From the NCBI GenBank assembly GCA_009760855.2, contig WPIO01000031.1:3210001-3274000 (forward strand): DNA of 64,000 bases, given 5' to 3'. The notes below the pieces were generated by a model. It saw only the letters and a program-made list of their open reading frames with translations, searched no databases and had not been told where the DNA came from. Positions 11,401 through 22,208 of this stretch are shown in pieces. The position numbers were made by a program, and so were the translations under genes. The stretch comes from Cristatella mucedo. Its lineage: Eukaryota > Bryozoa > Phylactolaemata > Cristatellidae. Within the stretch, counting starts at the first letter, position 1. Each line of letters opens with the position of its first letter.

Positions 11401-14400
11401 AGCCGTTTGCTCCAAATATGGCTGCCGGATCGGTCATTAAACCGAAGAAATTTGGGTCAAGTGCCTCCCAGTCGAGCAGTGCCTTCACACCAAAACTCAG
11501 ACCTACAAGATCTGTTGTGGCTCCCTCACATCGAACTGGACGGCTGCAGCTGCTCCAGTCTGTTCCGACCTCGGACGGGATCTCGGGACAAAAGATCCAT
11601 TGTCTCTTTCAATTAAAGACTGTTGGCGACAAAAGCGATTGCTTTGAGGGTTCAAGATGTATGAAGTACTCACTAATTCTTCTGCAACGACATATTCTCA
11701 CCAAATGCCGACGATGCCACTACCCTGGGAGTCATCCTACACTGCTACTTCTTAGCTTAGGTCTACCCCTCCACCCCCTCTCCCCAAGAGCTAAACTACA
11801 TTATATCAGCCACGGAGCAGTTCAGCTAGCTATGAAGGAGCCAAGCCATGACAGGCCTTGTAGGACAGCATAAGAACTGTACTTTGAATACGTTGATCAA
11901 ATGAAACCCATCGAAGCTCCTTCAGCAAAGGATACACATGGCTGAACCTCTCTTGCTTGTTAACTAGCACTGCAGCTGGTGATGAATATGGCTGTAAGAG
12001 TGGTTAACAGATCCCTTAGTTCAGCCATGTGTCTCCGTTGCTGAAGGGGCTTCGATGGCTTCTGTTTCGGAGCAGGTAGCCGCACGACAGTCGGTGGCTC
12101 TTGAAGCATTCGGGCGTTACCCGAACTGGCCAACCACGTACGGTGGCTCTTCAAGCTTTCGGACTGGAACGTTACCCGAACTTGCTAACGAGGGTGCAGT
12201 CCGACCGTTGTCCCGGTACTGTTACCAATCAGCAGTGGCCCTGCCCCGCCGCTCTGGAGCACCCTGACTGATTATCGTAGACACGGCAGCATGCAAGCGG
12301 CGATCTCAGACAGCAGAGCACTTCAGAGCTCACTGCCCCGCAGAACGTACTTGACGATGGTCGCCGCCGACGAGTAACCCATGGGCGAGAAGTTATCGCC
12401 AATCTTGTCTTCGTCTTCCTCCTCGTCGCTTTTATCCTCGTCAGCAGCAACATCGGCAACACTAAACAAAGAGAAGCTGATCGGACGCTCGGGGCTAGGA
12501 AATGCTCGCGAGTCTTCATTAATCAGCTCAAGCTCGCACAGGGCCCATTCGATGCCGGCGCGACTTTGGCAGCCTCGCTGTCACCTCGGCACAGTAGTCA
12601 GAGCGCCTCTGTCGTAGATGGACTTCATTTGCCGCTCGACGGCCTCCACTGAATCCTCGCTGCTGCTGCTGCTGCTGCTCTGCTGCCTCCTCCGTGCCCC
12701 ACTCTCAGCTTGCCCGAGAGGCAGGCTGCCCTTCAGGAGGCTCTGATACGCCTCTGTCTCTACAATGACTGAACGCTCGAGCAGTGGAAAGGGCAAGCGC
12801 GCGAGGACACTCGCCTACGGCCGTTAAAGAGTGTCCCACTGCGCGAGCCCGATCTGCGAGAGCCACGGCCGATGTCGTGCCGATGGCAAGAGCTCCACCC
12901 CCACAGGAGATGTCGTGAGACGAGTGGACCTTTGACTCGCCAGCTGCAATGCAACATTAGTGGGCTCCTTTGATAATAATAATAATAATAATAATACATA
13001 GCACCGTCAATTCAATCTCTTTTTAAGCACTTTACATTTGCTGCAAAGGAAGCACGATCGAATGGTTAGTGGTAGCATGCTCAATAAGCAACAACAATAA
13101 CATGGTTAGGGGTGACATGCCCAGGGTCAGCATGCAAGTATGGTTAATGGCAACATGCTCAGGGTCAGCACGAATAAGCACATAAAGGACGAATCACCGG
13201 GACCTACTAAATGCTCCGCGAATAGATGCATTTTAGTTTCTTTTAAATGTGGACAAGTCGGGAGATGTGATGCAAGTCGGGATAACAGTTCCAGGCTTTG
13301 GGAGCATAGTAACTAAAGGCACAGTCTCCAAAGGTTTTGAGATTTGCACGAGGTATGTGTAGACGATTAGATTCCGAAAATCAGGTGGTACGATCCTTAG
13401 CTTGGTGGGGGAGTAGATCTGATAGGTAAGCTGGAGCCAAACAATGGAGGGACCTAACAGTGAGTGACAAAACCTTGATGTCAATCCATTGCTTGATCTG
13501 TAGCCAGTGCAGGTCGGTGAGAAGTGGTGTGATGTGGCAACTGCAACTCTCACAACAGACAAGCCTAGCTGCCGAGTTTTGCACCAGCTGTAAGCGCCTG
13601 AGTGCACAGGCTGGTAGACCAGCAAGCAGTGGGTTACAGTAGTCAAGACGGGATGTCACAAATGCATGACCAATGCTGTGACCAATTTTGATGGAGCCTT
13701 TGAGGTAAAAGGTCCCGCAGAGGTCTTGAGAGTTGCCGAGCCAGTCACCGGTCAGACTGCTGCAGAGGTCCAAATGGCAGACGCACTTTTCCTTCCTTTT
13801 CCACTGGCTTCGAGGCTTCGAAGGAAAAGGCTTGCAGACGGCCGGGTCCAGTAAGTCACAGTTCATTCGCTGGATCATACTTGAGCAGAGCAGGACCGAG
13901 TGGGAGTGGCAGATTGATCGTTCAACATCAGCAACAACAGCATCCAAGGAAACCAGATTCGTACGGATTTGTACGATTGGTCATTGGCTGCAAGCTGTCT
14001 CGATATCGGGCACTCCTGATTTTGTTCAAGTGGCAATTCAGTTGACTTTGCTCCATTATTCGAGACTGCGCTGAATTGCCAGAGTACATTGAGGGCCGAG
14101 CCGATTGCTACAAATTACTGAATGTCGGACACGAATGTGGCATCTTCCTTTGCATGGTTTAACAGCCGGCGCCATTCTTCAAAGTCAGCCTCTAGCGGTC
14201 TCTCGGTCCTGCGGGCTTTGCGTAGGGGCACTTTTCACCCATGAGCCTTTTCACTGCGAGCTGTTCTTAAATCTAGCCGAGAAATGTTCGTGCGACAAGC
14301 AGCATATGAATCGCCGTCAATGAAGTAGGAATGAACCCATTTAAGCGACTCGACGTCACTAAACTGTTCAGTCGTCGGGGTTGGGGGAGGTATGGGGCGA

Positions 14401-16144
14401 GGTAGGAGCCGAGTAGGGTGCAGGGTAGGCGACCAGCCGAGTCGGCTGCTCTGCCACTCAAGTCAGCAGCGGCTTAGGTAGCTGACTGCAGGCTGGTCTG
14501 TGGGTGTACAACAGGCGTCAGCTTGTCGGCTGCAAGCAATTGTGCGCCATTCATCGGGCAGGCACCGCAGTAGGCTGCACTCGAAGGGGACACGCCGACC
14601 AGGAACTAAAGAATGGACCGCACGCATTCATACCATGCACGGAGGACGACAGAACGCCCATAACGAGAGGGGCAGTGAGCGACGGCAATAGCTGGCCTAA
14701 GAGAGAGGGTAAGCTAGTAGCCAGCGACACGTGACACTTTCTGCGTTAGCGCTACTTCTTCACGGCAGTGCTGCGTTTGCCCACACGGCTCGGTCACGTG
14801 TCATGCATGGCGGCCGACCAGGCACGGGGCACGCACCTGCGATGCTACCGAGCGATTCGACCAGGTCGTCTTCGTCACCCTGGCTCCTCTCACTGATCGT
14901 GCTATTTTGTGCGGCTGTAAAGCGCCGCACGCCAGCGGTCAGACTGGTCAGACTAGCGGGCGGGCAGGCCCGGCGGGCTGCCGGACATTGGCCATATAGC
15001 GTTCGGCCAAAGGTCACGCGTTGCATGCTGCTGTCGAAGCAAGCGTCTGCCACCACTGCTGCAGCAGCTGACACAGCGTGTGCGCACTGGCCTCACCGGA
15101 CTTGCTCAGCTCATGGCTTTCCAGCCCGTGGCTGCCGTCTGCACGGCCCTCAGGTCCTACGTCGTGAGTCTTTCCCAGCGTTCCGTTTGTCACGGCTCCG
15201 CCGGCCGACTCGCCGTCGGCGCCGCCTCGCGTGGGCTCCGTTTTGCTGACGACGTCGCTCGTGACGGAAGAGAGGAGTGCGTCGTCGACAGCATCCTCGC
15301 GCTGCTGGGCATGGCCGGCGTGCGGGTCTGCAAAGAGCACGGGGACCGGAGGGCCTGCGGCGCGACGACTAAGAGCGACATCCGCGAACCGGCGACCGAG
15401 GACCCTGCCACGTGTGCACCTCTAACTGCTGCTGCCGCCGCCGCCTTCGAAGGCTCGCTCTCGCTTGCAGTCAGAGCACACGTGCATTAAGACCAGGCAT
15501 AGCATAGCATACCATCGCCCGGAGTCGACGTCCGCGGCGCCGTCGGTCTGGCCTGAGCGGGCGAGGCAGCAGCGCCTCGCAGCAGCTCGACCTTTCCCTC
15601 GCCACTGCCACTGCCACCGCCGATCGCTGCCGGCAACTCTGCAGGCGTGGCCTCGGATGCAGAGCTCGCCGTCTCATCGTCATGCCATGAGTCAGTGAGA
15701 GCCTCCGCCGATTGGGATCGCGGGTCAGCATCGGCTTCGCGAGCGTCGCCGGCCGGCGGCCAATCGAAGCTGCCGCTGCCATCTCCTTTGATGCTGTCTA
15801 GCTCAACGCTCAAGGAAGCGGACTGCCTTGCCGGTCCGCTTCTAGCACTCGCCACTCGCGCGAGCGCTGCGGGCGAGGTCGGAGGCTGCTCTTGCCCGTC
15901 CGTGCGCTCCTCTCTGCGCACTGGTTGCTCGTGAGAGACGCTTGCTGCAGTGTCCACTTCACCATCGTCCAGAGGCTGCATCTGCATAGACATAATTCAG
16001 CAGTGTGCTGCCTATTGACGGCTTCGAAGACCTAGCTGCAGATGATGACCTGCCAACAGTAGCTCTCGACACTCGCGCACGCGCGCGCATGCGTTTCGTA
16101 AGCGCTCGCACTTACGCCTCGCACACGTCTGTATACTAGATGCA

Positions 16145-16201
<57 letters not shown>

Positions 16202-16394
16202 CCATGTGTGTGTGTGCATCCATGTGTGTTTGTGTGTGTGTGTGTGTTTTGTGTGCGTGTTTCGTGTGTTTTGCATGAGTTTGTGAATGTGTTGTATGTT
16301 TGTATTGTGTGTTGTGTGTGTATGTTTTCTGTGTGTTGTGTGTGTTGTGTGTGTTCTGTTTGTTTTGTGTGTGCTGTGTATGTTGTTTGTGTGT

Positions 16395-16443
<49 letters not shown>

Positions 16444-17877
16444 GTGTAGGTGTGTGTGTGTGTGTGCGCATGAGTTTTTGTGTGAGTTTGTGTGTGTCTG
16501 TGTTGTGTGTTTGTATTGCAAGTTGTGTGTGTATATTGTGTGTGTTGTGTTTGTGCTGTGTATGTTGTGCGTGTTGTGCGTGTTGTGTTTGTGCTGTGTA
16601 AGTTGTGTGTGTATTGCGTGTGTGTATTGTGTGTGCGCGTGTGCGCGTGCGTGTGCGTGCGCGCTGCGACTGCATCCGTGAAAAAGAAAGGGAAGAAAGG
16701 GACTCGAACCGACTCAGAGACAGAGACAGAGACGACAGGCACACACAAATAATCATACACATTAGATAGCACATGCACATGCAGACACAGAGAAGAGCAG
16801 TGAATAGAGAATCAGAGAGAGAGACAGAGACACAGACAGTTGCCAGATGTGTGGGGGAGGAAGATACTGCATGATTACCGGGGCACAGGGAAAAGCTTAT
16901 TGAGCACTCCTCCCCCCCCCCATGCAAGTAAAGCGCCGGTGCAGAGCCAGCGGTCACAAAGACAGACGAGGCACACGCTCGAAATTCAAGCAAGACCGAG
17001 TGACTCGATCGCAGGTGACACGAGGTCACAGGGCACACATTCGTGCACTGGGTGGCTGCAAAGCCTGGCAGCGCCCATGCGCATCAGGTGGGGGAGGCGC
17101 TCACCTTTCCCTGAGGTGTGAGGCCAGCTCTGCTGCTAGCACTGCCGCCAACGCCGGTAACAGCCGATGCCGACGGCAGTGAGCTCCCGTCCTGCCTCGC
17201 GCCCTGCCACTGTGGCTGCGCAGTGGTGGCAGCACGGTGCTTGCCGGACGACCTGTCGCCGCCGCTTCCATCCGTATCAACGTCGCCAATGTCGCTGCTT
17301 GGGCGGCTGTGGTGGCGGCCAGCAGCAGCGCGATCCATCGGCGCAGCGCGGCCCATGCCATCGCTGCCGTTGCTGCCTCCTTTGCCGCCGCCGTCTCTGC
17401 TCGAGCGCACATCCAGATCGCTGCCGCGACGGCGAGCCAGCGCTTGCGCCTGCCTGTCGGTCGCTTCGCGCTGGAGGCCGATGAGCGGCTGCTGCTGCTG
17501 CTCCGGCTGCGGTGGTGGCAGCTGCTGCTGCTGCTGCTGCTTCGACGGCTTGCCAGGTGGCGCTCCGAACGTGAACGTGTCCTCCGACACTTCTTGAGCG
17601 AACGACGTCGTCAAGCTGAGCTCGCACTGCTGCCCGACACCGGCGCTCGGCTTGCCGACGGCTTGCTGCTTCGGCTTGCTGCCGCCGCTGTCCCGGCCGC
17701 TCTCGGCCATCGGCTGCTGCGGCGGCTGTTCGGTCGGCCGTGACGGCGGAAGCTGACATCCGCTGCTGGCCGTGCCTGCGTCACCGGCAGCTGAGGGCAC
17801 CAAAGAAGCGAGTGAGCGAGCAGCACGGCTGCAGCACTAATTCGCCGATGCCGCCGCCGCTGCGGATCGCTGCCGAG

Positions 17878-17971
<94 letters not shown>

Positions 17972-19746
17972 CTAGCTGCTACACAAGCCGGCTGCAGTGT
18001 CAACCCCTACACGTCACGTGATCAAGGTACAAGGCTGCGGCACAGTGGAGGAGGAGGAGGATGAGGGTCAGAAGCTGAACGGCCAGCTTTGTCTACTCAA
18101 TAAAAATGTTCTTGCCTACTCAAAAAATGCTCCACCGCTTGGCTGCAGCCCCCAGTCTGGCAAGGGCCGACGTTCTGGGCCGCTGGCCACGCACGGCTCG
18201 TGCTACAGCTCGCTTCGAGCTTCCGACATCGCTCGTCGCGAGCTGAGATGAGCACGGCTACACAGCGACCTCGCGTCTCGACTATCGCGGAGGCTTCGCT
18301 TTTGCTTTTCGCTTTTCCGGCTTCGAGAGACACTACTCGTCGTCGTAACTAGACGGTCTACTCTCGCGGTTCGATAGCGAGAATGTTGCACTGGCTGCTG
18401 CACGTCGTTCGGTAGATCATCGGAGCCGGCCGACGTCGGTGATTTGAAACGCCATTTCATTTCCGCCGCGATACCTGCGCTCACCCCGCAGGGCCGAGGC
18501 TGGGTGCGATCGGGGGCGGTGGAGGGCAGCGGAGCCGCTTTTGCTGGCGTCCTTACCTGTCTTGCTCGACTGTCCTTGCCTGTCCAGCTGGCTGACCTCG
18601 GGATGGCGAATGGCTTCGTCATCCTCCGACAGCCACGAGTCTCGAGCTGACGAGCGAAGCAGCTGCGGCGGCGGCCGAGCTTCCAGCAGGTAGGTTTTGA
18701 AGCGTTCGTATTCTTCGTCTTTTTCAAGTACCTGCACAGGTGCGGCGACGGCGGAGCCCGGCGGATTGATCACCTTCACCTTAACGCGCTGGCTCTTCCG
18801 CCTGGAGAGCGCCGCCTTGGCTGCTGCCGACGAGCTCGGTGGGGCTGGGGCGGGATGGCGCCCTACCCGTCGCTGCTGCTCTCTGACGCGGCTCTCCACG
18901 ATCGACCTCCATCCCGGATACATTCTGGAGACGCTCTCTTCATAATGCGCCTACAGCGACGTTCCCGCCGGCGCTGCCGCTCGAACTTACCGCGTGCGAA
19001 GCGAACGCCGACCGGCCGGTCGGAGGCGAGAGAGCGCTCTGCTCTCTCTCGCCTCCGAGCAGACCCGCACGCCCAGCGCCCTACTTTGGCGATGCGCAGA
19101 CTTTCCGTTCGCGCGGCGAGCACCGCCGAGTGAGCTTCGGCCTCCTCCAGCCGGCGCAGAGTGCGCTCGTTGCGCGCGTTGCTCCTGGCCTCGTCGTCGC
19201 GAAGTCGGCGCCAGTAATCCAGAAGCCTTCTCGCTTGCAGTCGCTCCCTTCCAGATAGAATCGCGGAGGCGAGGCGCTGCTTTGTCGGCGGCGGCGGCAA
19301 CGCACCAACTCTAGCAGATACGCGAGGACCGCGCGGGCGCGCGCCCGCGGACGAACGACGCGCGAGAGGCACTCACAAGCGCTTGGTGGACTTCAAGTGG
19401 CTGACGAGCTGCCGTTCCAGTTCGAGCCGATGCCGCTCGCTGAAAGTCGTTCAAACGCAACGAACGTGTCCGCGCTTCTGCTCTCTCCGCTCTCGCGCAG
19501 TTACGAGCGTAAAGCGGTCTCCACAGGCGGTGGTAAAGACCCCCCCCCCCAGTCGACCTGCGGAATTAGCGCGCGAGTACATTGTGCACCCTCCTTGCGC
19601 GCACATGCACGTATGTAGCACTGAGGTAGCAAATTATAATTTGTATTTTTTCATCGTTCCCGATTCGGTTCAATTAGAGCACAGTACCTGTCTTGCATAC
19701 TGGCAACTAAGTCGCGAACTTTTCGGTAGTACTCTACGGAAGCCAT
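8444..19746 (-). CDS. KIZ: Kizuna centrosomal protein, complete, 14 exons, 1014 aa
   Basis: Exons in transcript order: 19746-19688, 19439-19377, 19310-19085, 18950-18557, 17790-17105, 15981-15513, 15327-15097, 14914-14837, 12943-12819, 12775-12585, 12494-12351, 10047-9875, 8823-8782, 8607-8444. Every junction is GT-AG and phase-compatible; the total is 3045 nt, divisible by three. Kizuna is a PLK1 substrate that stabilises mitotic spindle poles and localises to centrosomes and basal bodies. Exons 1-3 (residues 1-116) match the vertebrate N-terminal coiled-coil pattern: [13 protein letters not shown], then [13 protein letters not shown], then EARSNARNE...[10 protein letters not shown]...T..L...K. 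The C-terminus is acidic, with TESDAED and a terminal [10 protein letters not shown] like the vertebrate end. The middle is low-complexity, with polyQ at residues 331-336 and 344-347, making it longer than the roughly 670-residue human protein. Exon 14's acceptor (8608-8609) is weak and chosen by phase. Orthology is recognised from pattern, not alignment. Confidence 0.88.
9401..9595. repeat. (GA)n-rich tract
   Basis: Imperfect GA/GGA-rich sequence with a pure (GA)n core at 9537-9588, inside the intron between KIZ exons 12 and 13. Confidence 0.9.
11590..11960. mobile_element. Degenerate family B LINE pieces in KIZ intron
   Basis: 11600-11735 reads on the plus strand a decayed copy of the family B segment (TTAAAGACTGTTGGCGACA, later CTTCTGCAACGACA). 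11805-11960 reads another piece on the minus strand (counterpart CAGTTCAGCTAG, GGAGCCAAGCC). Both lie in the 2.3-kb intron between KIZ exons 11 and 12. Confidence 0.6.
12495..12584 (-). other. 90-nt intron of KIZ with in-frame TGA
   Basis: Donor GTGACA begins within an in-frame TGA (12583-12581). The intron holds a branch-site-like CTGATTAATGA and ends TTTCCTAG. It is a multiple of three, so the flanking exons share one frame and the stop is spliced out. Confidence 0.65.
12776..12818 (-). other. 43-nt mini-intron of KIZ
   Basis: Donor GTAGGC follows codon GCC. The acceptor CTCGAG lies behind a pyrimidine-rich stretch (CTTGCCCTTTCCACTGCTCGAG shortened: nt 12797-12776). Removing 43 nt (1 mod 3) joins the open frame of exon 9 to the different open frame of exon 10. 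Without it the frame hits a stop at TGA shortly downstream. Confidence 0.6.
12967..13960 (-). mobile_element. Family A LINE, 5'-truncated, in KIZ intron 8
   Basis: The (ATT)n tail (12972-12996 on the complement) is followed on the minus strand by the conserved 3' UTR and decayed RT C-terminal coding ([39 protein letters not shown]). Frames are broken, so it is a dead copy. It has the same orientation as KIZ. Confidence 0.88.
16145..16665. repeat. (TG)n microsatellite block
   Basis: Roughly 520 bp of TG-rich sequence with pure (TG)n cores at 16147-16198 and 16398-16438, separated by TGTGTTGTGTG-like degenerate units. It lies in the intron between KIZ exons 5 and 6. Confidence 0.93.
17880..17968. 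repeat. (CT)n microsatellite
   Basis: Pure CT run of about 88 bp in the intron between KIZ exons 4 and 5, about 90 nt upstream of the exon 5 acceptor. Confidence 0.95.
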
Positions 19747-19837
19747 GGCCAGATAGTCCGCCTTCTGCAAACGAGAGGTGTTTTCCGGACGCCACTGTCT
19801 CCATGGCCGCGAGGCGGCTTGGGTTCGTAGACACTCG

Positions 19838-20021
19838 CCGCGGTTCTCAGCCTGTGGGTCGCGACCCCTTTAGGGGTCGAACGACCCTTTCACGAGGGTC
19901 CCCAAGACCATCAGAAATCAGGCATTTCAACATTTTCACGCAGTAATTTTATGTTTGGGGTCGCCACAACATGAGGAACTGTATTAAAGGGTCGCGGCAT
20001 TAGGAAGGCTGAGAGTCACTG
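19838..20021. mobile_element. SPIN-like hAT MITE (184 bp)
   Basis: The ends are imperfect terminal inverted repeats (CCGCGGTTCTCAGCC and GGCTGAGAGTCACTG). Inside are the hallmark blocks GGGTCGCGACCCC, GGGGTCGAACGACCCTTTCAC, GACCATCAGAAATC, AATTTTATG, GGGGTCGCCACAACATGAGG and TTAAAGGGTCGCGGCATTAG. These match what I know of SPIN/OposCharlie-type non-autonomous hAT elements. The 8-bp flanks (19830-19837 and 20022-20029) do not match, so the target duplication has decayed. It carries no coding capacity and sits 92 bp upstream of the KIZ start codon. Confidence 0.85.
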
Positions 20022-20280
20022 GTCTACAGCGTACGGAGGACACCCAAGCGTATTCGCTGTTCTACTGCTTGACATACCGTCCAATTTTTACAACGTGCGC
20101 TGCATGCGTTATATTATATAGCAAAAAGCTGTTTATTTACAACATTCGAGCTGTTAAAAAGCTTTACCAACCGCGTAGGTCACGTGTCTCTTAGCGAAAT
20201 CCTAGTAGAGAGCGAGATTCTCGCATCGCCCTGGGGCGAGGACTGGCGCTTCTGTTAAACTGATTTCGAAGGATTAACAT

Positions 20281-20709
20281 TCACAGAATCTTTTGACGAG
20301 GGCAGGTTACATTTATACCGTCTATTAGTCGGCTTACGGTCAGACACTTGCATGTGAATAAGCGATTGTGGCATTTCATTTCATAGTTCGCCAATTTAGA
20401 AATGGGCATGTGTACTATAGCTCCAGTTGGAAACCCCGCGAGAGATATTGAACTTTTTCTAAATGCAAGGGAGACTGCAACAGAATTCGCAGCACTTGAG
20501 ACGGTTTTAAACAATAAGCTTTGCTTCCGTTCGGCAGTAGCAGCCTTGCCTACGAAGCAGCCCTGACCTACGATGGCTAGGGCTTCTAATTGGCGAATCG
20601 ACAAGTGGTCGTAGGTGGGATCATGACTTACTTTAATAAGGGTCTGAGTCATGACCTGGCCTCTGGGGTCAATCTTAGGGAAGACCGGGGAGTGCACTGC
20701 CCTGTCCAT
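20281..20709 (-). CDS. Unrecognised 142-codon open frame
   Basis: Open frame from ATG at 20709 to the stop at 20281, longer than expected by chance in this fairly balanced sequence. The product has no transmembrane segment, signal peptide or motif I recognise. No splice signals tie it to a neighbour. It could be a chance frame, a transposon remnant or an exon of an unknown gene. Confidence 0.2.
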   Translation of the reverse strand: MDRAVHSPVFPKIDPRGQVMTQTLIKVSHDPTYDHLSIRQLEALAIVGQGCFVGKAATAERKQSLLFKTVSSAANSVAVSLAFRKSSISLAGFPTGAIVHMPISKLANYEMKCHNRLFTCKCLTVSRLIDGINVTCPRQKIL

Positions 20710-21195
20710 ATCCGGCAGAGTTAATCTATCTAACGGAGCGATCTGCGACGCTATAGTCCCAATTTCATACGACTATGCAGGCGGTAGTTATATACTAGTT
20801 AGAAGTGGCATCTAGTGATCTAGGTTTTGCAGCAGTCTTTTATTACACAGGTCTCGCTCAAGGTCTTGAATGCGTGCCCATATTCCGGGTCTCCTCCTGC
20901 ATCTGTCGCAGCTTTCAGAAGGCCGGCTGCGGCAGGGTAAAATCGGTGTTGTAAATCTTTTGAGAGCTGATAAGCGCATCGATTCGGCGAAACAGTGATT
21001 CGCCGTTTGCGAGAAGATGCAGTGGGATTGGGCGGTTTCCTAGGACCAAATATCCTTAATTAGATTAAGGCAGTAGGTCGGCATCCGATACCCCATGTCT
21101 ACACGGGAGGACGTCAGTTTGTCAACAACCCCAGCCGATTTTGGCGGCGGGGGGATTGAGTGATTAGCACGGCGGCCGCTCGTCGTGTCGTCGGC

Positions 21196-21255
21196 ATGGA
21201 AGTGTACGCGATGACGCGAGTGCCCGACCAGCGAGTATCTGAGCGCCGCCGCTCG
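21196..21255 (+). CDS. Candidate first coding exon (20 codons)
   Basis: ATG at 21196 opens 20 codons (MEVYAMTRVPDQ...) ending exactly at a strong GTGAGT donor (21256), within a CpG-rich patch typical of a promoter. No downstream exon can be assigned, so this is a hint of a + strand gene only. Confidence 0.25.
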
Positions 21256-22208
21256 GTGAGTACAGTGGACGGACGCCTGTCAGCGACGATTCAGCAAGGC
21301 CGCGCCAGAAACCGCTGAGCCAGATCGGTCGTTTTTCGCGAGCTCCACAGCCGTTGACCTTACGAACGAAATGCTATCGAAAGCTACCGCTGACAGATGC
21401 AGTCGGACGGACGACGTTGCGACGCGAGATTTCATTAGCTTCGCATGGGAGGCAATCGATTGATCTCAGTGGAATCCTGTCGCTTTAATCTCGATGAGAG
21501 ATTTTTGACAAACCATTACGATCGGAGCATTCCGCGAGTTGTTTACCGACACTGCTATCGAGAGACTGCGATTTAGAATATAGAAGAGTGACCGAGCTCA
21601 AACATTGAAGCCTCTGAATCCAAACCAGGCTGATCGAGTACGGCTCGAACGGTGGTCGATTAAGAAGGCCTTGGAAAGCCCCGTTTACTGAAGGAAACAT
21701 TTATAAACCTTAGCTGTGGTCTGGATTATTACGGAAGCCTATGAGAAATCCAGATGCCAGTTGTTATGTATGCAGCCGGTCAATATTTTGAATATTTCCA
21801 GCTCACGATTGTAAGATATTTTCACTGAAATCATTGGCTGGGCCAACGAGTCTTTGAACGGCCCTGAAATCTATCGGCTAATTGGGCTGCAAATTAGCAA
21901 CGGAACATGCTTTCAGAGTGCAACAAACAACCTCGCTTAGTAGGATTCGTTCCACTTACCAAAGCATATTCGCTCGTTTTTCGCTGTCACTTTATCTTCC
22001 TTTTGGTATACGGAAAAGCAATTTGCTTCTCATACTGAGAAGACTTTGGAGACGGACGTCAAAGTCTCCACCGGTCATTATTGACGGTCGATCTGCTAAT
22101 AAATAGATGGTTATAGGACATTTTCACCAGGACGTTCGCCCGGAAATTTCCCCCTGGTGGACCCCAGGACATTCCCCTGGGTAGGACGTTTCCTCCCTAT
22201 GTTGACGA

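Larger units (their letters stand above)
20022..22205. other. Intergenic region upstream of KIZ
   Basis: Apart from the unrecognised minus frame at 20281-20709 and a candidate first exon at 21196-21255, I see no gene, RNA or clear repeat here. 21160-21420 is CpG-rich. Confidence 0.45.

Noticed and set aside
12581-12583. In-frame TGA as a selenocysteine codon or pseudogene mark
   Set aside because: A 90-nt intron with good donor, branch-like site and acceptor removes it and keeps the phase; no SECIS element was sought or needed.
16012-17038. A 300-codon His/Thr-rich frame and Val/Cys-rich partners
   Set aside because: Translation of a (TG)n/(CA)n microsatellite inside a KIZ intron.
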